Source: an uncultured Bacillaceae bacterium (GTDB lineage Bacteria > Bacillota > Bacilli > Bacillales > Caldibacillaceae). Taken from it: DNA of 5,034 bases. The position numbers were made by a program, and so were the translations under genes. Below, one piece after another: positions 1 through 5,034 of the stretch; position 1 is the first letter of the stretch; each line of letters opens with the position of its first letter. The notes below the pieces were generated by a model. That model was given only the letters and a program-made list of their open reading frames with translations. It was not told the DNA's origin and did no database searches. The DNA lies in assembly GCA_937951955.1 (NCBI GenBank), contig CALGAD010000141.1:1-5034 (forward strand). The letters run 5' to 3'.

Positions 1-1001
1 CTCAACAACAGATAAATAAAATATGGTGCGCCGATTAACGAGACCATAATTCCAGCTGGGATGCCATCTGGTTCAACTAGATTCCGTCCGACTGTATCAG
101 CAAATAGCAATAGCCATCCACCAATCAAGATTGCTACTGGGATGAACAACTGATTTCGTGGTCCAACAAGTACTTTGGCAATATGAGGAGCCATTAACCC
201 GATAAAAGCAATACCACCCGTTACTGAAACTGCAGCTGCGGCAAGTGCGACAGCGACAGCCAACAATATCATGCGTTCTCGTTCGATCGACAAGCCTACC
301 CCAATCGCTACCGGATCACTCAAACCGAGGATATTTAATCGATTCGCCGCATATAATGCGTACGGTACTAAAATAATTAACCATGGCAGGATTGCCCAAA
401 CGAACGGCCAATCAGTTCCCCAAATATTCCCGGCAAGCCATTTTGCAATAAAATCAACCTTTGTCCGTTCTGCTGATGAAATTAAAACGACCATCAATCC
501 AGAAAAGGCTAATGCAAATCCAACTCCGACTAACACGAACCGGACCGGTTGTAACCCAATTTTTTTATCATAAGAAAAGATATAAATGAAAACCATCGTT
601 ATAAATGCGCCTATAAACCCTGCAAATGGAATCAAATATGCAAAGGAAGCCGCATCAATAGGGAAAAACAAAAAGAAGATTGCAATCGCAACACCTGCTC
701 CAGCATTAATTCCAATAATTCCTGGGTCAGCTAAATCATTTCGTGTGATACTTTGTAACATCGATCCAGATAATGCGAGCGCCATCCCTGCTAATAAGGT
801 AATCGTAATTCGTGGCAAACGGACCGAATACAAAATAAATTCTTCCTTAAACGTTCCTTGCCCAAACAATGTCTGAAAAATTCGCTCATAAGTTAAAGAC
901 GAATATCCGATTCGAATACTGACCAACGTCGTTACAACAATCAAAACGAACAAAATGATTATAATTATTCGCTGTTTCCTAATTAATGATGCGTCAATCA
1001 T
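1..1001 (-). CDS. fhuG: Ferric hydroxamate ABC transporter permease FhuG (3' end cut off by window)
   Basis: Integral membrane permease of the FecCD/BtuC family, expected to pair with FhuB to form the channel for ferric hydroxamate siderophores in the cytoplasmic membrane. My translation gives 333 complete codons with no stop, ending in GAPYFIYLLL plus two bases. FhuG proteins usually run to about 335-340 residues, so only a few are missing. The N-terminus carries a hydrophobic helix (about 11-28). RLPR is at 61-64, SITRNDLADPGIIGINAG at 84-101, and the coupling-loop motif GLMAPHIAK at 268-276, where the ATPase docks. NDLADPG and WGTDWPF are what I recall as typical of FhuG rather than FhuB. 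The ATG overlaps the fhuB stop as ATGA (998-1001), which implies translational coupling. A close alternative is a paralogous hydroxamate permease such as YfhA; the neighbours favour Fhu. Confidence 0.9.
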   Translation of the reverse strand, partial: MIDASLIRKQRIIIIILFVLIVVTTLVSIRIGYSSLTYERIFQTLFGQGTFKEEFILYSVRLPRITITLLAGMALALSGSMLQSITRNDLADPGIIGINAGAGVAIAIFFLFFPIDAASFAYLIPFAGFIGAFITMVFIYIFSYDKKIGLQPVRFVLVGVGFALAFSGLMVVLISSAERTKVDFIAKWLAGNIWGTDWPFVWAILPWLIILVPYALYAANRLNILGLSDPVAIGVGLSIERERMILLAVAVALAAAAVSVTGGIAFIGLMAPHIAKVLVGPRNQLFIPVAILIGGWLLLFADTVGRNLVEPDGIPAGIMVSLIGAPYFIYLLL

Positions 1002-2002
1002 GAGAAGGCATTGCCTCCCTTCCGAACGATAAACAGGAAGAAAGGTAATCCTAAAATAGCCAACACCGCAATGATCGGAGTTTCATATGGTGCATGAATA
1101 GTACGTGCAACAGTATCAGCAAACAACATAAATGTCGCTCCAACTAAAACGGACATTGGGATAATAAACCGATAATCGGTTCCAACAATTGCCCGGGTAA
1201 TGTGTGGGATCATTAATCCGATAAACACAAGATTCCCAGCTAGTGCAACTGCTGTACCAGCCAAAATAATAACGATGACAAATAAAATTGTTTTGACAAT
1301 CATAATTTTTTGCCCCAAACCGATTGCTACTTCTTCATTTAAACTTAGAACTGTTAATTGTCTGGAAAACATGATAGCGAATAAAATTCCAACAACAATA
1401 AAAGGGATAATCATCTTGAGTTGTGCCCACGATGTACCGATTAAGCCACCTGCCGTCCACATGGTCACGTCTTTTGAAACTTTAAAGTAAAGGCTAATCC
1501 CTTGTTCTAATGCGATTAAAAAAGTAGAGACAGCTGCTCCAGCTAAAACAATCCGAAAGGGAGATAACCCGCCTTTTCTCGCAGAACCTATTCCGAATAC
1601 GAGTGCTGCACCAAGTAGCGCTCCGATAAAACAAAAAAAGATCGACCCGAAATATGATACGGACGGGAAAAATGCAAATTTGATTGCCAGCATCGCATTG
1701 GCACCTGCTGTTAATCCTAGTAATCCTGGATCAGCTAACGGATTACGTGTTATTCCTTGCATAATCGCACCAGCTGTCGCTAATGCAGCACCAACAAAAA
1801 TGGCAGCAATTTCACGGGGTAGACGAATATCTCGAATTGCAGATATTGCATCACTTGTATTACTTCCCGTAATTGCATGCCATAAATCCTTCATGGTTGT
1901 ATCGGCTGCTCCAAACAATATAGCGACAAAAAACATTGCGACAAATAGAACAACTGCAACAATAAATGAATATGTTTTATGAAAAGTTTTTGGCCTCTTC
2001 AT
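998..2002 (-). CDS. fhuB: Ferric hydroxamate ABC transporter permease FhuB
   Basis: First of two membrane permeases of the FecCD/BtuC family; with FhuG it should form the translocation path for ferric hydroxamates. It has 334 residues, a normal length for a single-domain permease (E. coli FhuB is a double-length fusion, so this follows the Gram-positive layout). The sequence is hydrophobic throughout, with an N-terminal helix at about 11-31. Family motifs visible are RLPR (60-63), GITRNPLADPGLLG (83-96), MWTAGGLIGTSW (181-192) and the coupling-loop segment GLMIPHITR (262-270). The start is ATG at 2002 with GGAG (2007-2010) four bases upstream, a weak and closely spaced site. Next to it are 152 bases separating it from fhuD, with a stem-loop that may lower permease expression relative to the receptor. 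YfiZ is the closest alternative assignment; the FhuD-like receptor upstream supports FhuB. Confidence 0.9.
   Translation of the reverse strand: MKRPKTFHKTYSFIVAVVLFVAMFFVAILFGAADTTMKDLWHAITGSNTSDAISAIRDIRLPREIAAIFVGAALATAGAIMQGITRNPLADPGLLGLTAGANAMLAIKFAFFPSVSYFGSIFFCFIGALLGAALVFGIGSARKGGLSPFRIVLAGAAVSTFLIALEQGISLYFKVSKDVTMWTAGGLIGTSWAQLKMIIPFIVVGILFAIMFSRQLTVLSLNEEVAIGLGQKIMIVKTILFVIVIILAGTAVALAGNLVFIGLMIPHITRAIVGTDYRFIIPMSVLVGATFMLFADTVARTIHAPYETPIIAVLAILGLPFFLFIVRKGGNAFS
1014..1021 (-). promoter_or_regulatory. Ribosome binding site of fhuG inside fhuB
   Basis: AAGGGAGG on the minus strand lies within the last codons of fhuB, 12 bases from the fhuG ATG. That spacing is longer than usual. 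With the ATGA overlap it suggests that ribosomes finishing fhuB restart on fhuG, with this site helping. Confidence 0.5.
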
Positions 2003-2017
2003 GTTGCTCCAACTTTC

Positions 2018-2029
2018 TTAATAAATTGT
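2018..2029 (-). repeat. Direct repeat copy upstream of fhuB
   Basis: ACAATTTATTAA on the minus strand, exactly 15 bases before the fhuB ATG. The same 12-mer stands exactly 15 bases before the fhuD ATG at 3097-3108. The two copies therefore flank fhuD in direct orientation. Length alone is near chance level in an AT-rich 5-kb window; the equal spacing is what makes it notable. Confidence 0.35.
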
Positions 2030-2073
2030 GCATTTACTAGCAGGACCGGGGCTTACTTTCTTTCACCGTTCCT

Positions 2074-2120
2074 AAATAAAAGGGGGTGATGATGAAGGAC
2101 ATTAATCTCACAATCACCCT
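2074..2120 (-). terminator. Stem-loop followed by a T-rich tract between fhuD and fhuB
   Basis: Read on the minus strand, GGGTGAT (2119-2113) pairs perfectly with ATCACCC (2090-2084), a 7-bp stem that a wobble pair can extend, with a loop of about 22 bases. CC and then TTTTATTT follow (2081-2074), so the shape is that of a weak intrinsic terminator. It lies 35 bases beyond the fhuD stop and about 70 before the fhuB start. Because fhuB and fhuG need a promoter and none is convincing in this gap, partial termination or 3' end protection of the receptor message is likelier than full termination. The large loop and interrupted T-tract keep confidence moderate. Confidence 0.4.
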
Positions 2121-2154
2121 ACCAAGCAAATATTTTTCCTTACCAATTCGACAA

Positions 2155-3081
2155 TTACTCTCCTAAAAACTTCTCCTCAAAAAATTCAAGTTGATACTCT
2201 AATGTCAATGCATCGTTAAAGTAGAAGGAACGCTGGTCTACTTCAAATACACGACCATTTTTTACTGCTGGTATATTTTTATAAATATCAGACTCTAAAT
2301 ATTCATCATCCGCACCGGCACTTCTGCTAAAGATGACATAGTCTCCAGCATATTCTGGTAACACTTCTAATGAGATCGCATAATACCCATCAGTTAAAGC
2401 CATCTCTTCCACTTTCTCAGGCATTTTTAAGCCCATTGCTTGATATAAAATCTCTGTTCCGCGGCCCCAATTATCTCCGAACACATACAATTGTTTATCA
2501 AAATCTTCAATCACAGAAACTGTCGCATCTTCACCAATTTTTTCTTTAATTTTTTCGCCAACTTCTTTCGCACGTTTCTCGAAATCTTCTACCCAAGCAC
2601 GTGCTTCTTCTTCTTTGTTTAATAGTTTTCCAATTTCAATATGTTGTTGTAAATAATCCACGTTGCCATACGTAAACGTAACGGTCGGTGCAATTTCATT
2701 TAATTTATCGACATTTTTAATCGTAGAAAGCCCAATGATTAAATCCGGCTCTAACTCAATAATTTTTTCTAAACTTTCATCAGAAACTTCTACTGCATCT
2801 TTTAACCCTTCAGCAAAATTCGGATTATCCATCGACCATGAATCTGCTCCAACGATATTGACACCTAATTTGATGACATCCCCTGCAAACGAAGATAAAA
2901 CTACGACTCGCTCTGGATTTGCCGGAACTTCAACAGGACCGTTTTCTGATTCATAAATAATCGTATCTCTATTTTCACTTGTTTCTTCCGTTGTGCCTTC
3001 TGATTCATTGGACTCGCTATTACTACATGCTCCCATAATTACTAACAAGAGCAGGATAATCGAAATGAGATATTTCTTCAT
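2155..3081 (-). CDS. fhuD: Iron(III)-hydroxamate-binding lipoprotein FhuD
   Basis: Extracytoplasmic receptor that captures ferric hydroxamate siderophores and delivers them to FhuBG. It has 308 residues. A lysine-plus-hydrophobic signal peptide (1-18) leads to MGAC, with Cys19 as the probable lipidated residue; Met at -3 is less common than Leu. A Ser/Glu/Thr-rich linker (20-38) tethers the mature domain. The two-lobed class III binding fold follows: VPANPERVVVL (52-62), a helical mid-section with LEPDLIIGLST (110-120), then YVFGDNWGRG (199-208), AGDYVIF (245-251) and FYFNDALTLEYQLEF (286-300). NWGRG (Trp205, Arg207) matches the segment of S. aureus FhuD2 whose Trp and Arg are, from memory, hydroxamate contacts. 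This argues against a catecholate or citrate receptor. The start has AAAAGGGG (3091-3098) nine bases upstream. The gene begins 59 bases inside fhuC. The exact siderophore cannot be read from sequence. Confidence 0.92.
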   Translation of the reverse strand: MKKYLISIILLLLVIMGACSNSESNESEGTTEETSENRDTIIYESENGPVEVPANPERVVVLSSFAGDVIKLGVNIVGADSWSMDNPNFAEGLKDAVEVSDESLEKIIELEPDLIIGLSTIKNVDKLNEIAPTVTFTYGNVDYLQQHIEIGKLLNKEEEARAWVEDFEKRAKEVGEKIKEKIGEDATVSVIEDFDKQLYVFGDNWGRGTEILYQAMGLKMPEKVEEMALTDGYYAISLEVLPEYAGDYVIFSRSAGADDEYLESDIYKNIPAVKNGRVFEVDQRSFYFNDALTLEYQLEFFEEKFLGE

Positions 3082-3877
3082 CTTTCTCTTCCCCTTTTAA
3101 TAAATTGTAAGTAATACATATTGGTTTTTTCGTACGCGGGTCTTCTCCAATCACCGCATCAATATGGAAAACTTCTCGCAACACTTCACGATTTATCACT
3201 TCTTTACTAGTCCCGGTTTTGACAATTTTTCCATCTTTCATTGCGATAATATAATCAGCAAAACGGGCTGCCTGGTTTAAATCGTGAAGTACCATGACAA
3301 TCGTTCGTTCTTGTTCTTTATTTAATTTCTGTAAAAGTTCCAACACTTCTAACTGATGTGCCATATCTAAATAGGTCGTCGGCTCATCCAGAAAAATGAT
3401 GTCCGTTTCTTGGGCGAGCGCCATCGCAATCCAGACACGTTGACGCTGTCCACCAGATAGTGCATCAACTGGGTGATGTTTATACTCTGCAGTCGATGTT
3501 ACCTCCAACGCCCAGTCAATTACTTCGATATCTTTTTTCGTTAGACGACCGAAACCCTTTTGATAAGGAAAACGACCATACGAAACGAGCTCTCCCACCG
3601 TCAGTCCTTTCGTTCCTTCAGGTGTTTGCGGTAAAATTGCCATCTTTCTCGCCAACTGTTTCGTATTTTCTTGTAATATATCTTTTCCATCCAGAACGAT
3701 CGAACCTGAACGGTGAGTGATTATTCTAGTGATCGCCTTTAACAGCGTTGATTTTCCACAACCATTTGCGCCAATGATGGTCGTAATCTTTTTATCAGGA
3801 ATGGTTAAACTTAAATCCTCTATAATGAACCGATCCCCGTAACTAATATGTACGTTTTTCGCTTGTAGACGGGTCAT
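3023..3877 (-). CDS. fhuC: Ferric hydroxamate ABC transporter ATP-binding protein FhuC
   Basis: Cytoplasmic ATPase that powers siderophore import through FhuB/FhuG. It has 284 residues with a full set of nucleotide-binding motifs: Walker A GANGCGKST (36-44), Q-loop Gln84, signature LSGGQ (140-144), Walker B IIFLDEP (160-166), D-loop near Leu170-Asp171, and H-loop His198. SYGRFPYQKGFG (99-110) and WIAMALAQETD (149-159) are typical of the FhuC/YusV group, which in Firmicutes can energise several siderophore permeases. The start is firm: AAAGGAGG (3884-3891) lies six bases before ATG. It is the first gene of the operon, just downstream of a Fur-box promoter. The odd part is the end: as I recall, S. 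aureus FhuC ends soon after a TYDL motif, here TYNL (256-259), yet this protein runs on for about 25 residues in a different frame through the fhuD ribosome site and signal-peptide codons. Confidence 0.93.
   Translation of the reverse strand: MTRLQAKNVHISYGDRFIIEDLSLTIPDKKITTIIGANGCGKSTLLKAITRIITHRSGSIVLDGKDILQENTKQLARKMAILPQTPEGTKGLTVGELVSYGRFPYQKGFGRLTKKDIEVIDWALEVTSTAEYKHHPVDALSGGQRQRVWIAMALAQETDIIFLDEPTTYLDMAHQLEVLELLQKLNKEQERTIVMVLHDLNQAARFADYIIAMKDGKIVKTGTSKEVINREVLREVFHIDAVIGEDPRTKKPICITYNLLKGEEKDEEISHFDYPALVSNYGSM
3097..3108 (-). repeat. Direct repeat copy upstream of fhuD
   Basis: Second copy of ACAATTTATTAA, 15 bases before the fhuD ATG and within the last codons of fhuC (it encodes part of TYNLL). 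In another frame it contains a TAA, so it lies where a shorter FhuC could have ended. Confidence 0.35.
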
Positions 3878-3912
3878 CGTGAGCCTCCTTTAAAAAAATT
3901 TTACCAAAACAG

Positions 3913-3941
3913 TTGAGAACGATTATCAATTTCATTATAAT
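3913..3941 (+). promoter_or_regulatory. Probable sigma-A promoter of the rightward reductase gene
   Basis: TTGAGA (3913-3918) is separated by 17 bases from a consensus TATAAT (3936-3941). The start point would be near 3948, leaving a leader of about 75-80 bases. The Fur box covers the -35 and half of the spacer, so iron-loaded Fur should block RNA polymerase here. Confidence 0.7.
3914..3928. promoter_or_regulatory. Fur box shared by both divergent units
   Basis: TGAGAACGATTATCA matches the Bacillus 7-1-7 Fur consensus TGATAATnATTATCA at 12 of 14 defined positions, with one half-site (ATTATCA) exact. It overlaps the -35 of the reductase promoter. For the fhu operon it falls at or just after the expected start point. 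Iron-dependent repression of all five genes is inferred from this and agrees with their function. Confidence 0.8.
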
Positions 3942-3945
3942 ACAT

Positions 3946-3974
3946 AATGTAAACTCCCTTTCTTATCTTGTCAA
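3946..3974 (-). promoter_or_regulatory. Probable sigma-A promoter of the fhuCDBG operon
   Basis: On the minus strand a perfect TTGACA (3974-3969) is followed after 17 bases by TACATT (3951-3946), giving a start near 3939. A better -10, TATAAT (3940-3935), lies further on but has no good -35 at 16-18 bases. It could act with an upstream activator or as an alternative start near 3928. In either case the Fur box lies within about 25 bases downstream of the start. Confidence 0.55.
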
Positions 3975-3975
3975 G

Positions 3976-4000
3976 ACGTTTTGGAAAATTTCCAAAGCGT
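3976..4000. repeat. 25-bp near-perfect palindrome in the divergent control region
   Basis: Arms ACGTTTTGGAAA (3976-3987) and TTTCCAAAGCGT (3989-4000) surround a single central base. Eleven of twelve pairs are Watson-Crick and the other is T opposite G. It begins two bases from the fhu -35 element, on its upstream side, and would lie at about +28 to +52 of the reductase transcript. A one-base centre is too tight for a good RNA hairpin unless inner pairs open, so a DNA operator for a dimeric regulator is the simpler reading. The regulator is unknown, and no T-tract follows, so it is not a terminator. Confidence 0.6.
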
Positions 4001-4013
4001 TCATTAACACTCT

Positions 4014-4023
4014 AGGAGTTGAT
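4014..4023 (+). promoter_or_regulatory. Ribosome binding site that decides the reductase start
   Basis: AGGAGTTGAT matches nine of ten bases of AGGAGGTGAT, the full complement of the 16S rRNA tail. It includes the first two bases of the ATG at 4022, so that ATG would be only three bases from the AGGAG core. The in-frame TTG at 4028 is nine bases from the core and is favoured. Confidence 0.55.
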
Positions 4024-4027
4024 GGTA

Positions 4028-5034
4028 TTGAAGAACAACGATCTATATGATGTGACTATTATCGGCGGTGGTCCCGCTGGTCTATACGCTGCATTTTATA
4101 GTGGACTTCGCGAAATGAAAACGAAAATAATTGAATATCAGCCGGAGTTAGGTGGAAAGCTTCACGTGTACCCCGAAAAAATGATCTGGGACGTTGGCGG
4201 AATACCACCAGTTCCTGGAGCCAAACTAATTGATCAATTAGTAGAACAAGGTTTAACGTTTAATCCGACTGTCGTCTTAAATGAAAAAGTTGAAAAAATT
4301 GACCGGAATCGTCAAGGAATTTTTACGTTACATACTTCTTCGGGGCAAGTCCACTATTCAAAAACTGTGATCGTCGCTGTTGGAAGTGGAATTTTACATC
4401 CGAAAAAATTGAACGTTGATGGAGCCGAAAAATTTGAAGGAAAAAATTTAAATTATACTGTCAAGTCCCTGAAACATTTTCAAGACAAAACAGTCATCAT
4501 TTCAGGTGGTGGAAATTCCGCAATCGATTGGGCGAACGAACTGATGCCAATTGCCAAGCAAGTATATATCGTCTGTCGTAGCGATGGCCTCAAGTGCCAT
4601 GAATCACAAGCAACACAAATACAGAAAAGTTCTGTCGTTTGCATTTTTAATTCAACGATTACGAAATTGATTGGTACGGAAAAAATCGAAGAAGTGGAAT
4701 TAACAAATCGTCTGTCAGGTGTCGTTTCACGTCTAAAAGTGGATGAAGTCATCGTCAATCATGGATATGAACGAGATACTTCCCTTTTAGAAAATAGTCC
4801 ATTAAAAATTGAACGAGCGGATGACTATTTTATTGCAGGTAGCGTAAATAGCGAATCGTCCATTCCTGGATTATATGCTGCTGGGGATATATTGATGCAT
4901 GAGGGGAAATTGAATTTAATTGCCGGTGCTTTTCAAGATGCTGCAAATGCTGTGAACAAAGCGAAACTATATTTAAAGCCTGATGCTGAAAAAGTCGCAA
5001 TGGTATCTTCGCATCATGAAATGTTGAAAGAACG
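4028..5034 (+). CDS. ycgT: Ferredoxin/flavodoxin-NADP+ reductase-like flavoprotein, YcgT/IruO type (3' end cut off by window)
   Basis: Cytoplasmic FAD- and NADPH-binding oxidoreductase of the thioredoxin-reductase fold. Numbering from TTG 4028: the FAD-binding GGGPAGL is at 13-19, a second dinucleotide motif GGGNSAID at 160-167, and the FAD-contacting AAGD at 284-287. Cysteines occur singly (183, 190, 205) and there is no CxxC, which excludes a true thioredoxin reductase and fits TrxR-like ferredoxin-NADP+ reductases. The frame is open to the window end (335 codons). The final SSHHEMLKE resembles what I recall of the S. aureus IruO end, so roughly 15-20 residues are missing. IruO reduces ferric hydroxamate siderophores; a shared Fur box with a hydroxamate importer makes the same job likely here, by inference. 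The start could instead be ATG 4022 (two residues longer); a TAG at 4013 excludes much longer forms. The substrate is not proven by sequence. Confidence 0.87.
   Translation, partial: MKNNDLYDVTIIGGGPAGLYAAFYSGLREMKTKIIEYQPELGGKLHVYPEKMIWDVGGIPPVPGAKLIDQLVEQGLTFNPTVVLNEKVEKIDRNRQGIFTLHTSSGQVHYSKTVIVAVGSGILHPKKLNVDGAEKFEGKNLNYTVKSLKHFQDKTVIISGGGNSAIDWANELMPIAKQVYIVCRSDGLKCHESQATQIQKSSVVCIFNSTITKLIGTEKIEEVELTNRLSGVVSRLKVDEVIVNHGYERDTSLLENSPLKIERADDYFIAGSVNSESSIPGLYAAGDILMHEGKLNLIAGAFQDAANAVNKAKLYLKPDAEKVAMVSSHHEMLKE

Noticed and set aside
271..876. Two plus-strand open frames of about 100 residues
   Set aside because: They lie antisense to the fhuG membrane permease, have Pro/Asn/Thr-rich composition with no recognisable motif, and have no credible ribosome site. 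They are shadows of the real gene.
1200..1982. Plus-strand open frames opposite fhuB
   Set aside because: Antisense to a well-supported permease with full family motifs; composition is typical of complementary-strand reading.
2095..2160. Possible separate minus-strand promoter for fhuB
   Set aside because: The best pair, TTGCTT with ATTAAT at about 17 bases, matches poorly and overlaps the stem-loop; read-through from the Fur-controlled promoter is simpler.
2663..3720. Plus-strand open frames opposite fhuD and fhuC
   Set aside because: Antisense to genes with intact lipobox, Walker and signature motifs; no supporting signals of their own.
3935..3949. Possible PerR box beginning TTATAAT
   Set aside because: The left half matches TTATAAT, but the right half (CATAATG) matches ATTATAA at only two of seven positions. 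The match is better explained by the -10 element.
4480..4758. Minus-strand open frame opposite the reductase
   Set aside because: It covers the NADPH-binding region of a convincing flavoprotein and shows no domain of its own.
1..5034. Mobile elements, CRISPR arrays, tRNA or rRNA genes, riboswitches
   Set aside because: No transposase, terminal inverted repeats, spaced repeat arrays or recognisable structured RNA were seen. The window is nearly filled by five genes of one pathway.

Overview
The window looks like a piece of a low-to-moderate-GC Bacillota chromosome, most likely from the Bacillaceae. The grounds are AAAGGAGG-type ribosome binding sites, a Bacillus-type 7-1-7 Fur box, a lipoprotein solute-binding protein in place of a periplasmic one, and protein sequences resembling what I recall of Bacillus and Staphylococcus Fhu proteins. 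It is an iron-acquisition locus made of two divergent transcription units around one 150-base control region. No database search was run; family names rest on motifs and remembered sequences.

Minus strand, about 3970 down to 1: a four-gene ABC importer operon for ferric hydroxamate siderophores, in the order fhuC (ATPase), fhuD (lipoprotein receptor), fhuB and fhuG (two permeases). fhuC and fhuD overlap by 59 bases, fhuD and fhuB are separated by 152 bases holding a stem-loop, and fhuB/fhuG share an ATGA overlap. fhuG runs off the left edge close to its expected C-terminus.

Control region, about 3878-4027: a Fur box (3914-3928) sits between and over the two promoters, whose -10 elements share or lie next to the self-complementary octamer ATTATAAT. 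A separate near-perfect 25-bp palindrome (3976-4000) lies just upstream of the importer's -35 and in the leader of the rightward gene.

Plus strand, from 4028 (or 4022) off the right edge: a TrxR-fold ferredoxin/flavodoxin-NADP+ reductase-like flavoprotein without the CxxC redox pair. It is close to B. subtilis YcgT and to S. aureus IruO, a reductase of ferric hydroxamate siderophores. It lacks only about the last 15-20 residues.

Together the genes give a likely complete pathway under iron control: FhuD captures the ferric hydroxamate at the cell surface, FhuBG driven by FhuC imports it, and the reductase releases the iron as Fe(II) in the cytoplasm. I did not find a wholly new system. The unusual points are the architecture of the shared promoter, the palindrome, the C-terminal tail of FhuC formed by reading through the fhuD signal-peptide region, and signs that fhuD may have been inserted into an older fhuC-fhuB-fhuG order.
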